Source of the DNA: Ramlibacter ginsenosidimutans
GTDB taxonomy: Bacteria > Pseudomonadota > Gammaproteobacteria > Burkholderiales > Burkholderiaceae_C
Direction: 5' to 3' (one strand)
NCBI RefSeq assembly: GCF_042678185.1
Contig: NZ_JBHUDQ010000006.1
DNA length: 64,000 nt
Position numbers and translations under genes: made by a program. Under the pieces are notes generated by a model. The model saw only the letters and a list, made by a program, of their open reading frames with translations. It was not told where the DNA came from and made no database searches. Below, piece by piece: positions 17,337-27,078 of this stretch; position 1 is the stretch's first letter; the number at the start of each line of letters is the position of its first letter.

Positions 17337-17481
17337 CCCAAGAAGAGAGTCAGAACACCGCCGGGCGACGCTTGCCTGGCCGGAAGAGGGCCGGCACGAA
17401 GCCGGAACATGGGTGGAGACGGCCTGGCGCGGCGGGTGCCGCGGCAGGCAAGGCAAGCAAGCGAGCAACAAGGAGCTAGCG

Positions 17482-18018
17482 ATGCGTCTCACGACCAAAG
17501 GCCGCTTTGCGGTCACTGCAATGATCGATCTGGCACTGCGCCAGAACAATGGTCCCGTCACGCTGGCGGCGATCAGCCAGCGCCAGCACATTTCGCTGTC
17601 GTACCTGGAGCAGCTGTTCGGCAAGCTGCGCCGCCATGAACTCGTCGAATCCACCCGCGGGCCGGGTGGCGGCTACACGCTGGGCCGCAAGGCCGGTGAG
17701 ATCACGGTCGCGGACATCATCGTCTCGGTGGACGAGCCGATCGACGCCACCCAGTGTGGCGGCAAGGAAAACTGCCAGGGCGAGGGCGGCCAGTGCATGA
17801 CCCACGAGCTGTGGTCGGCGCTGAACCAGCGCATGGTGGAGTTCCTCGATTCCGTCACGCTGCAGAAGCTCGTCGACGACCAGCTCGCCAAGGGCGTGCA
17901 GATCGAAGACAAGCCCACGCCCAAGCGCGCGATCTCGAGTGCGCCCGTCGTGAAGCCCATCCGCGTGAACGCGCCGAACTCGGTCTTCGCCCTGGGCAAC
18001 ACGCTCGCGAAGCAATAA
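17482..18018 (+). CDS. iscR: Fe-S cluster-sensing transcription regulator IscR (Rrf2 family)
   Basis: 178 aa. The ATG at 17482 follows AAGGAG at 17470-17475; an in-frame ATG at 17413 would add 23 residues of no similarity. An N-terminal winged helix (MRLTTKGRFAVTAMIDLAL) is followed by the [2Fe-2S] ligands C92, C98 and C105 plus H108. Spacing is C-X5-C-X6-C, one residue longer in the second gap than in E. coli IscR. The tail beyond residue 135 is longer than in enterobacteria, as in other Burkholderiales. It is the first gene of the isc operon and should repress it through the overlapping site upstream. Confidence 0.95.
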   Translation: MRLTTKGRFAVTAMIDLALRQNNGPVTLAAISQRQHISLSYLEQLFGKLRRHELVESTRGPGGGYTLGRKAGEITVADIIVSVDEPIDATQCGGKENCQGEGGQCMTHELWSALNQRMVEFLDSVTLQKLVDDQLAKGVQIEDKPTPKRAISSAPVVKPIRVNAPNSVFALGNTLAKQ

Positions 18019-18046
18019 ACCAACCAGCCAGCAGAAGACGCCAGCA

Positions 18047-19267
18047 ATGGACATGACGCCCCATTTCCCGATCTACATGGACTACGGCGCGACGACGCCG
18101 GTCGACCCGCGCGTGGTCGACGCCATGATCCCGTGGTTGCGCGAGCACTTCGGCAACCCGGCCTCGCGCAGCCACGCGTGGGGCTGGGAAGCGGAAGAGG
18201 CCGTGGAGAAGGCGCGCCAGCAGGTCGCCGACCTGGTCGGCGCCGACCCGCGCGAGATCGTCTGGACCTCCGGTGCCACCGAGTCCGACAACCTCGCCCT
18301 CAAGGGAGCGGCGCACTTCTACCAGAGCAAGGGCAAGCACCTGATCACGGTGAAGACCGAGCACAAGGCCGTGCTGGACACCATGCGCGAGCTCGAGCGG
18401 CAGGGCTTCGAGGTGACCTACCTCGACGTGCAGGAAGACGGGATGCTCGACCTGGAGAAGTTCAAGGCGGCGATCCGGCCGGACACGATCCTGGCGTCGG
18501 TCATGTTCGTGAACAACGAGATCGGCGTGATCCAGGACATCCCCGCGCTTGGAGCGATCTGCCGCGAAAAGGGCGTGATCTTCCACGTCGACGCCGCGCA
18601 AGCGACCGGCAAGGTGGACATCGACCTGAAGAAGCTGCCCGTCGACCTGATGAGCCTGGCATCGCACAAGACCTACGGTCCCAAGGGCATCGGCGCCCTG
18701 TACGTCCGCCGCAAACCCCGCATCCGCCTGGAAGCGCAGATGCACGGCGGCGGCCACGAGCGCGGCATGCGCTCGGGTACCTTGCCGACGCACCAGATCG
18801 TCGGCATGGGCGAGGCGTTCCGCATCGCCAGGGAAGAAATGGCCAAGGACAACGAGCATGCGCGCAAGCTGCAGCAGAGGCTGCTCGACGGCCTCAAGGA
18901 CGTGGAGCAGGTGTTCATCAACGGCAACCTGGAACACCGGGTGCCGCAGAACCTGAACATCAGCTTCAACTTCGTCGAAGGCGAGTCGCTGATCATGGGT
19001 ATCAAGGGCCTGGCCGTGTCGTCGGGCTCGGCCTGCACCTCGGCGTCGCTGGAACCCAGCTATGTGCTGCGCGCCCTGGGCCGCAGCGACGAGCTGGCGC
19101 ACAGCAGCCTGCGCATGACCATCGGCCGCTTCACGACCGAAGAAGAAATCGATTACGCCGTGGCCACGATCAAGCAGAACGTGGCGAAGCTGCGCGAGCT
19201 GAGCCCGCTGTGGGAGATGTACCAGGACGGCATCGACATCAGCACCATCCAGTGGACGGCTCATTAA
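18047..19267 (+). CDS. iscS: Cysteine desulfurase
   Basis: 406 aa. A PLP enzyme that removes sulfur from cysteine and passes it as persulfide to IscU, tRNA thiolation and other acceptors. The PLP lysine is in SLASHKTYGPKGIGALYV and the catalytic cysteine loop is SSGSACTSAS near residue 330. The N-terminus IYMDYGATTPVDPRV is typical of class I (IscS-type) enzymes. It follows iscR by 28 nt and precedes iscU by 28 nt. Confidence 0.97.
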   Translation: MDMTPHFPIYMDYGATTPVDPRVVDAMIPWLREHFGNPASRSHAWGWEAEEAVEKARQQVADLVGADPREIVWTSGATESDNLALKGAAHFYQSKGKHLITVKTEHKAVLDTMRELERQGFEVTYLDVQEDGMLDLEKFKAAIRPDTILASVMFVNNEIGVIQDIPALGAICREKGVIFHVDAAQATGKVDIDLKKLPVDLMSLASHKTYGPKGIGALYVRRKPRIRLEAQMHGGGHERGMRSGTLPTHQIVGMGEAFRIAREEMAKDNEHARKLQQRLLDGLKDVEQVFINGNLEHRVPQNLNISFNFVEGESLIMGIKGLAVSSGSACTSASLEPSYVLRALGRSDELAHSSLRMTIGRFTTEEEIDYAVATIKQNVAKLRELSPLWEMYQDGIDISTIQWTAH

Positions 19268-19295
19268 GGAACGAGAGAAAGATCAGGAGTACGAA

Positions 19296-19682
19296 ATGGC
19301 CTATTCCCAGAAAGTCGTCGAACACTACGAGAACCCGCGCAACGTCGGATCCTTCGAAAAGGGAGACGAGAGCGTCGGCACCGGCATGGTGGGCGCGCCC
19401 GCCTGCGGCGACGTGATGAAGCTGCAGATCAAGGTGAACCCGTCCACGGGCGTCATCGAGGACGCGCGCTTCAAGACCTACGGCTGCGGCTCGGCCATCG
19501 CCTCCAGCTCGCTCGTCACCGAGTGGGTGAAGGGCAAGACGCTGGACGAGGCGGCTTCGATCAAGAACGCGCAGATCGCGGAAGAACTCGCGCTGCCGCC
19601 GGTGAAGATCCACTGCTCCATCCTGGCCGAGGACGCCATCAAGGCGGCCGTGGCCGACTACAAGAAGAAGCACACGAACTGA
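19296..19682 (+). CDS. iscU: Fe-S cluster assembly scaffold
   Basis: 128 aa. Scaffold on which 2Fe-2S clusters are built from IscS sulfur. The ligands C37, C64 and C107 with H106, and the regulatory D39 (APACGDVMK), are all present. The LPPVK motif recognised by HscA reads ALPPVKIHC at about 99-107. It ends 5 nt before iscA and is the third gene of the isc operon. Confidence 0.97.
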   Translation: MAYSQKVVEHYENPRNVGSFEKGDESVGTGMVGAPACGDVMKLQIKVNPSTGVIEDARFKTYGCGSAIASSSLVTEWVKGKTLDEAASIKNAQIAEELALPPVKIHCSILAEDAIKAAVADYKKKHTN

Positions 19683-19687
19683 AGGCG

Positions 19688-20011
19688 ATGGCAGTGACTT
19701 TGACCGAAGCCGCGGCGCGGCACGTCACCCGGTATCTCGCGAAGCGCGGGAAGGGCGTGGGGGTGCGCGTCGGCGTGAAAACCACCGGCTGCTCGGGGCT
19801 CGCGTACAAGCTCGAGTACGTGGACGAGGTCGCGCCCGAGGACATCGTGTTCGAGGACCATGGAGTGAAGCTGCTCGTCGATCCGAAGAGCCTGGCCTAC
19901 ATCGAAGGCACGCAGCTGGATTTCGTGCGCGAAGGCCTCAACGAGGGCTTCAAGTTCAACAACCCGAACGAGCGCGACCGCTGCGGCTGCGGAGAATCGT
20001 TCAGGGTTTGA
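19688..20011 (+). CDS. iscA: A-type Fe-S cluster carrier
   Basis: 107 aa from ATG at 19688; the longer open frame upstream is the iscU shadow. The three ligand cysteines C35, C99 and C101 (CGCGESF at the end) are present. A-type carriers move clusters, mainly 4Fe-4S, to apo-enzymes. Its stop overlaps the TTG start used for hscB. Confidence 0.96.
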   Translation: MAVTLTEAAARHVTRYLAKRGKGVGVRVGVKTTGCSGLAYKLEYVDEVAPEDIVFEDHGVKLLVDPKSLAYIEGTQLDFVREGLNEGFKFNNPNERDRCGCGESFRV

Positions 20012-20532
20012 CGGTGAACCTGAGCGCCACCGACTTCGCCCTGTTCGGACTGCCGCAGCGCTTCGCCCAGGAGCGCTCCGAGGTCGATGCCCGCTGGAAG
20101 GAGCTCCAGCGCAACGCGCATCCCGATCGTTTCGCCGGCCAGGGTGCCGCGGCCGAGCGGGCGGCGCTGCAATGGTCCGTGCGCATCAACGAGGCCTACC
20201 GGCGCCTGAAGGACCCGCTCAAGCGGGCGGCCTATCTCTGCCAGCTGCTTGGCGCTCCCATCGACGCCGAGAACAACACGGCGATGCCCACCGAGTTCCT
20301 GGTGGAGCAGATGGAATGGCGCGAGGCACTGGACGAGGCGGAAGGTGAGGACGCCTTGAGCGAGCTCTCCGATCGCGTGATGAAGCGCCGCCGCGACATG
20401 CTTGCGCACATCCAGCAACTGCTGGACCTCGAAGGCGACGCGCCGGCCGCGGCCCAGCAGGTGAGAGCCCTCATGTTCATCGAGCGCTTTGCCGAGGACA
20501 TCGAGGCGCGCCTCGCACAACTGGGACAATAG
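20008..20532 (+). CDS. hscB: Co-chaperone HscB (J-domain)
   Basis: 174 aa from TTG at 20008, overlapping the iscA stop as TTGA; a GTG at 20014 is an alternative. The J-domain carries the essential HPD tripeptide at 38-40. The C-terminal helical domain (about 90-170) binds IscU. It stimulates the HscA ATPase and delivers IscU. Position between iscA and hscA is canonical. Confidence 0.95.
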   Translation: MTVNLSATDFALFGLPQRFAQERSEVDARWKELQRNAHPDRFAGQGAAAERAALQWSVRINEAYRRLKDPLKRAAYLCQLLGAPIDAENNTAMPTEFLVEQMEWREALDEAEGEDALSELSDRVMKRRRDMLAHIQQLLDLEGDAPAAAQQVRALMFIERFAEDIEARLAQLGQ

Positions 20533-20542
20533 AGGGCTCACC

Positions 20543-22402
<1,860 letters not shown>

Positions 22403-22404
22403 CC

Positions 22405-22482
22405 CACCCCCGAAGCGCCTGCGGCGCCTCCCCCTCAAGGGGGCGCCACCAGCGGCCCGGCAAAGCCGGTTCCGCGGTGGCA
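22405..22482. repeat. REP-like double stem-loop element between hscA and fdx
   Basis: Two adjacent inverted repeats: GGCGCC-T-CCCCC (22423-22434) pairs with GGGGGCGCC (22439-22447), and CCGGC-AAA-GCCGG lies at 22457-22469. The flanking CCCCCGAAGCGCCTGCGGCG looks like interspersed intergenic elements that I recall from Comamonadaceae genomes. Only this copy is seen in the window. It sits inside the isc operon and could tune mRNA stability or expression of fdx. Confidence 0.65.
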
Positions 22483-22492
22483 CTGGAATGAA

Positions 22493-22831
22493 ATGCCCAC
22501 GATAAAGATCCTTCCCCATCCAGAGTACGCGCCCAACGGCGCGGAGGTGAAGGCGCCCGCGGGCACCTCCATCTGCGAGGCGCTGCTGGACAACGGCATC
22601 GCGATCGAGCATGCCTGCGACATGAGCTGCGCCTGCACGACCTGCCACGTGATCGTGCGCGAGGGCTTCGACTCCCTCAACGAGATGGACGAGAACGAGG
22701 AAGACCTGCTGGACCGAGCGTGGGGGCTGCAACCCAACTCGCGGCTGTCCTGCCAGGCGATCCTGGACCAGAAGGACCTGGTGGTGGAGATTCCCAAGTA
22801 CTCCATCAACCACGCCAAGGAAAACCACTGA
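22493..22831 (+). CDS. fdx: isc-type [2Fe-2S] ferredoxin
   Basis: 112 aa. Adrenodoxin-like ferredoxin; cluster ligands are C42, C48, C51 (C-X5-C-X2-C) and C87, with a further cysteine C46 inside the loop as in other Isc ferredoxins. It supplies electrons for cluster assembly on IscU. It is last in the operon, 90 nt after hscA across the repeat element, and followed by a terminator. iscX, often found after fdx in enterobacteria, is absent. Confidence 0.95.
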   Translation: MPTIKILPHPEYAPNGAEVKAPAGTSICEALLDNGIAIEHACDMSCACTTCHVIVREGFDSLNEMDENEEDLLDRAWGLQPNSRLSCQAILDQKDLVVEIPKYSINHAKENH

Positions 22832-22867
22832 GGCGTGGCGCCCGGGCGGCGCGGAGTTCGTGCAATG

Positions 22868-22886
22868 AAGCGGCCGGGGGCCGCTT
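22868..22886 (+). terminator. Intrinsic terminator of the isc operon
   Basis: A perfect 8-bp GC-rich stem (AAGCGGCC and GGCCGCTT) with a 3-nt loop, followed by TTTCTCGTCT. It lies 36 nt after the fdx stop. Confidence 0.75.
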
Positions 22887-23042
22887 TCTCGTCTGGATCG
22901 CCGCTGGCCGTGGAGCACGCTGGCTCGCGGTCCTGTACTGCGCCCTTTCGTTCGCGCGCCGAGCCGTCGTTTCGCGCCGCACCGCGTGCGCTTCGTCGCA
23001 CCGCTTCCTTGCTCGTGGCGGCTTCGTGCAAGATGCGCGGCC

Positions 23043-24872
23043 ATGAGCGATGACACCCCCTCCACCGCGCCGCATTCGCAGCAGCGCAGGCGCTTGCTGC
23101 AGGCTGCTGCGGCCCTTCCGTTCGCCGGCATGGCGGCTGCGCAGCCGCAGGCCGGCGTCGCGCGCGTGCGTCCCGGCGCCCTTGGCTGGCCATCGCCGGC
23201 GCAGTGGCAAGGCTTGCGTGCGCAGCTGGGCGGTCGGCTCGTACAGTTGCAGTCGCCCTGGGCGGCCTGCGTCGCCGCGCCTGCGGGCGAAGAGTGCGCG
23301 CGCCTGTTCCGGCAGGTCGGCAATCCGTATTTCATCAGCGACGATCCGGCGCTCACGCAGGCGCTGGGCTGGGTGGACGCGTGGACCTCGGCGCCCAGCG
23401 CCTACGCGGTCGAAGCGCGCAACAGCGCGGATGTCGCGGCGGCGGTGAACTTCGCGCGCGAGCATCGCCTGCGCCTGGTCGTGAAGGGCGGCGGCCACAG
23501 CTACCAGGGCACCTCCAGCGCGCCCGGCTCGCTGCTGGTGTGGACGCACGGGATGCGCGACATCCGGCTGCACGACGGCTTCGTTCCGCAAGGGTGCGCC
23601 GGCCGGGTCGCACCGACGCAGGCGGCGAGCCTAGGCGCGGGCGCGCTCTGGGTGCATGCCTACGACGCGGTCACGACCCGCGGCGGGCGCTATGTCCAGG
23701 GGGGCGGCTGCATGACGGTGGGCGTCGCGGGCCTGGTGCAAAGCGGCGGCTTCGGCAGCTTCTCCAAGCGCTTCGGTACGGCGTCGGGCAACCTGCTCGA
23801 AGCAGAAGTCGTCACGGCCGATGGCGTCACGCGGATCGCAAATGCCTGCACGAACCCGGACCTGTTCTGGGCCCTGAAGGGCGGCGGCGGCGGCAGCTTC
23901 GGCGTCGTCACCCGCATCACCGTGCGCACGCACGAGCTGCCCGAGACCTTCGGCGCCGTCAACTTCACGGTGCGCGCGGATTCGGCTGCTGCGTTCCGCC
24001 GCCTCGCCGCGATGACGCTGGACTTCTACGCTGCATCGCTGATGAACCCGCACTGGGGCGAGCAGATCCGCTTCCTGCCAGGACACGTGATGCGCGTGCA
24101 GATGGTGTTCCAGGGCATGGAGCGCGGCGAGGCGGTGGCGGTGTGGCAGCCCTTCCTCGACGCGATAGCCCGCCTGCCGGATCTCAGCGTGGATTTCGCA
24201 CCGCTGAAGATCGTGTCGACCTCCGCGCGCGAGTTCTGGTCACCGACCTTCGTGAAGCGCGCGCTCGGCTTCATCAAGCGCGACGCGCGGCCGGGTGCGC
24301 CGGAGGGCAACGTGTACTGGCCCGGCGACGAGGGCCAGGCGGGCCAGGTCCTGCACGGCTACGCATCCACCTGGCTGCCCGCTTCGCTGCTCCAGCCGGC
24401 ACAGCGCGCGTCGCTCGCCGATGCGCTCGTCGCCGCGGCCGCGCAATGGGGCGTTTCGCTGCACTTCAACAAGGGACTGGCCGGCGCGCCGCCGGAAGCG
24501 ATCGCGGCCGCGCGCGACACGGCGATGAACCCGGCGGCGCTGGACGCGTTCGCGCTGGCGATCAGCGCGGCCCATGGTCCTGCGGCTTATCCTGGCGTGG
24601 CCGGCCACGAACCCGACATCGCAGTGGCACGGCAGCAGGCGGGGCGGGTGCGCGCCTGCATGGGGGAACTGCGCAAGCTCGTGCCCAAGCCGGGCTCCTA
24701 CGTCTCGGAGAGCGACTTCTTCGAGCCGGACTGGCAGCATGCGTTCTGGGGCAGCCACTACGAGCGCCTGCTGGCGGTGAAGACGCAGTACGACCCGGGC
24801 GGCCTGTTCACCGTGCACCACGGCGTGGGAAGCGAAGCCTGGAGCGACGACGGGTTCACGCGCGGGGCGTGA
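23043..24872 (+). CDS. Tat-exported FAD-linked oxidase of the berberine-bridge/VAO type
   Basis: 609 aa. The ATG at 23043 is chosen because a signal peptide then starts the protein: QRRRLLQAAAALPFAGMAAAQ, with paired arginines and a hydrophobic stretch, looks like a Tat signal, fitting a cofactor-loaded exported enzyme. The FAD_binding_4 domain has VVKGGGHSYQG; the histidine is the usual 8-alpha attachment point. GGGCMTVGVAGLVQSGGFG aligns with the second, cysteinyl attachment segment of bicovalent berberine-bridge enzymes. The C-terminal BBE segment is QYDPGGLFTVHHGVG. Such oxidases act on alcohols, sugars or alkaloids with O2; the substrate here is unknown. It is monocistronic and convergent with the lyase gene 12 bp away. 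Confidence 0.85.
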   Translation: MSDDTPSTAPHSQQRRRLLQAAAALPFAGMAAAQPQAGVARVRPGALGWPSPAQWQGLRAQLGGRLVQLQSPWAACVAAPAGEECARLFRQVGNPYFISDDPALTQALGWVDAWTSAPSAYAVEARNSADVAAAVNFAREHRLRLVVKGGGHSYQGTSSAPGSLLVWTHGMRDIRLHDGFVPQGCAGRVAPTQAASLGAGALWVHAYDAVTTRGGRYVQGGGCMTVGVAGLVQSGGFGSFSKRFGTASGNLLEAEVVTADGVTRIANACTNPDLFWALKGGGGGSFGVVTRITVRTHELPETFGAVNFTVRADSAAAFRRLAAMTLDFYAASLMNPHWGEQIRFLPGHVMRVQMVFQGMERGEAVAVWQPFLDAIARLPDLSVDFAPLKIVSTSAREFWSPTFVKRALGFIKRDARPGAPEGNVYWPGDEGQAGQVLHGYASTWLPASLLQPAQRASLADALVAAAAQWGVSLHFNKGLAGAPPEAIAAARDTAMNPAALDAFALAISAAHGPAAYPGVAGHEPDIAVARQQAGRVRACMGELRKLVPKPGSYVSESDFFEPDWQHAFWGSHYERLLAVKTQYDPGGLFTVHHGVGSEAWSDDGFTRGA

Positions 24873-24884
24873 ACCCCGGGCGGC

Positions 24885-25739
24885 TCATTCGTACTTGCGG
24901 CCCTCGGCCAGCAACTGCGGCGTGCCGATGACGGCGTTGAGCCCGTCGAAGTCCAGCATCTCGCCGCGCAATGCGGCGGTGGTGCCGTCCTCGTGCAGCG
25001 TGCCGTAGTAGCGCTGCAGGGTGTGTGCCACCGCGCGCGCGGTGCCGCCGGGGAAGATGACGATGCGGAAGCCGACCCGGCCCAGTTCCTGCGCGCTCAG
25101 GATGGGCGTCTTGCCGCCTTCGACCATGTTGGCCAGCAGCGGGATGCGCGAGGCGAAGCGCTCGCATGCGGCCTTCATCTGCTCCGGACTGCGCAAGGCC
25201 TCGATGAAGAGCGCATCCACGCCGGTCTCCAGGTAACGCTCGGCCCGCTCCAGCGCCGCGTCGAGTCCTTCGATGGCGAGCGCGTCCGTGCGCGCGAGGA
25301 TCAGCGTCTCGCTGCTGCGCCGGGCATCGAGCGCCGCGCGCAGCTTGCCGGCCATCTCCGCCGCCGGGACCACCGTCTTGCCATCGAGGTGCCCGCAGCG
25401 CTTGGGAAAGCCCTGGTCTTCCAGCTGGATCATCGCCGCACCGGCGCGCTCGAAGTCGCGCACCGTGCGCTGTACGTTAAGCGCGTTGCCGAAGCCGGTG
25501 TCGCCATCGACGATCACGGGCAGGCGCACCCGATCGGTGATGTGCGCGAGCGTCTGCGCGACTTCGGTGGCCGTGGTGAGGCCGACGTCGGAGCGCCCGA
25601 GCCGCGTATAGGCGATCGAGGCGCCGGAGAGGTACAGCGCCTCGAAGCCGGCCTGTTCGGCCACCAGCGCGCTCAGCGCGTCGTAGATACCGGGTGCGAG
25701 CAGCGGCTGCGCTCGCGCGAGGAGATTCTTCAAAGACAT
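24885..25739 (-). CDS. Isocitrate lyase/PEP mutase-superfamily lyase (dimethylmalate or methylisocitrate lyase-like)
   Basis: 284 aa TIM-barrel enzyme. The metal-binding region is VIVDGDTGFGN (D78, D80) with QLEDQGFPKRCGH (E107, D108; KRCGH at 113-117), the signature loop of the C-C-cleaving members, and the cysteine is the usual catalytic one. Relatives split 2-methylisocitrate, 2,3-dimethylmalate or oxaloacetate. It is last in a 12-gene operon, 3 nt after the flavoprotein, together with an aconitase-type hydratase, which fits cleavage of a substituted malate to pyruvate plus an acid. 2-Methylisocitrate lyase of the propionate pathway is less likely because prpC and acnD partners are absent. 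Confidence 0.85.
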   Translation of the reverse strand: MSLKNLLARAQPLLAPGIYDALSALVAEQAGFEALYLSGASIAYTRLGRSDVGLTTATEVAQTLAHITDRVRLPVIVDGDTGFGNALNVQRTVRDFERAGAAMIQLEDQGFPKRCGHLDGKTVVPAAEMAGKLRAALDARRSSETLILARTDALAIEGLDAALERAERYLETGVDALFIEALRSPEQMKAACERFASRIPLLANMVEGGKTPILSAQELGRVGFRIVIFPGGTARAVAHTLQRYYGTLHEDGTTAALRGEMLDFDGLNAVIGTPQLLAEGRKYE

Positions 25740-25742
25740 CGT

Positions 25743-27074
25743 TCAGCCTTGCAATTGATTCGCGGCGGTGTGCGCCGCTACCCAGCCTCCGGCCACGGCG
25801 CTCAGCAGCCCGTTGCCGGAGAGATAGCCCCACACCGCATTGCCGCTGACACCGCGCGCGGCGCCGCCGGCGGCGAGCAGGTTGGGGAAGAGGCTGCCGT
25901 CGACACGTTGCACCCGGCAGGATGCATCGATGGCGAGGCCGCCTTGCGTGTGGAAGAGGGCGCCGGTCACACGCACGGCGTGGAAGGGCGGCCCGAAGCG
26001 CTCGAGCTCGGGAGCGAGTTGCGCGGGATCGCAGCCGATGATGGCCGCCAGTCCCTCGCGGTCGCTCGCGGTGCGCAGCGCCCCGGCGGCTTCGGCCTCG
26101 CGGAAGTCGGGAAACTCCCGCGCCAGCGCCAGCTGCCGGTCACCGAAGACGTTCCACGCGGTGCCGCCCGGTTGCGCAAGCACGTCGACCGCCGCCTCCG
26201 AGTAGCCATGCGTCTCATTGTGGAAGCGCTGGCCCTTCGCGTTCAGCTGCACGCCGCCCTCCATCATCACGGCCCAGGTCATGAGCGCGCCTTGCGGAAC
26301 CACCCAGGAGCCGTGGCCCTGGTAGCCGCCCAGGTCGGCCAGACCGGCGCCCAGCGCGCGTCCCCACAGGATGGCACTGCCGTCATTGCCCTGGTGCCCG
26401 GCGAAGGTTGCATCGCGCATCTCCGGCAGCAGCTCGCGCACGAGCGCGGGGCTGCCGCCGAAGCCGTTGCACGCGAGCAGCAGCACGTCGCAGGCGATGC
26501 GTTCCACCACGCCGCGGGGACGTTCGGCTGCGACGCCGAGCACGCGATCGCTGTCGTCCACGTAGAGATCGACCACGCGGGCGGATGTGAGCAGGTCCGC
26601 ACCTGCATCGATGGCCGCGGCGTGCAGCGCTGCGACCAGCGCGGCGCCGGTGCGCTCGCGCAGGCTGTGCATGCGGTGCACGCGATGGCCGGGATAGAGG
26701 AAGTTCGCCAGCACCTCGAAGTGCAGCCCGTGCTCGCCCAGCCGGTCGATCGCCGGACCACACGCTTGCGCGTACGCCTGCACGAGATGCGGCGCGGCCT
26801 GTCCCTTGCTCTTGGCCGCGATGTCTTCCGCGAACAGCGCGACGCTGTCGGCGATCCCCTGGTCCCGCTGCACGCGCGTACCGGCCGCGGGAATGAAGCC
26901 CGAGGACAGGGCGGTCGAACCGCTGGGCGTCGCGTCGCGCTCCAGCAGGACGCAGTCGATGCCGAGGTCGCGCAGCGCGATGGCCGCGACCAGCCCGCAG
27001 GCGCCCGCGCCGACGATGGCCACGGGCACGTGCACCGGTGCGTCGAAGCGAGCCGTGCGGACGACGCGCGTCAT
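25743..27074 (-). CDS. FAD-dependent dehydrogenase/reductase, fumarate-reductase flavoprotein fold
   Basis: 443 aa. N-terminal FAD-binding VAIVGAGACGLVAAIALRDLG (about residues 17-37) with LLERDATPSGSTALSSGFIPAAGT; near the C-terminus HTQGGLAID and AAGGAARGVSGNAVWGYLSGNGL close the FAD site. This is the FAD_binding_2 fold shared by fumarate reductases, 3-ketosteroid dehydrogenases and related ene-oxidoreductases. No cytochrome or signal peptide is present, so it is soluble. In the operon it may dehydrogenate or reduce a C=C bond next to a carboxyl or carbonyl group, for example interconverting a substituted succinyl and maleyl/fumaryl compound (inference). The start lies 4 nt after the amidohydrolase stop. 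Confidence 0.82.
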   Translation of the reverse strand: MTRVVRTARFDAPVHVPVAIVGAGACGLVAAIALRDLGIDCVLLERDATPSGSTALSSGFIPAAGTRVQRDQGIADSVALFAEDIAAKSKGQAAPHLVQAYAQACGPAIDRLGEHGLHFEVLANFLYPGHRVHRMHSLRERTGAALVAALHAAAIDAGADLLTSARVVDLYVDDSDRVLGVAAERPRGVVERIACDVLLLACNGFGGSPALVRELLPEMRDATFAGHQGNDGSAILWGRALGAGLADLGGYQGHGSWVVPQGALMTWAVMMEGGVQLNAKGQRFHNETHGYSEAAVDVLAQPGGTAWNVFGDRQLALAREFPDFREAEAAGALRTASDREGLAAIIGCDPAQLAPELERFGPPFHAVRVTGALFHTQGGLAIDASCRVQRVDGSLFPNLLAAGGAARGVSGNAVWGYLSGNGLLSAVAGGWVAAHTAANQLQG

Positions 27075-27078
27075 GCGC

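Noticed and set aside
24873..24884. Bidirectional terminator between the berberine-bridge oxidase and lyase genes
   Set aside because: Only a 4-bp GGGG/CCCC pairing is present across the 12-bp gap and there is no T-tract.
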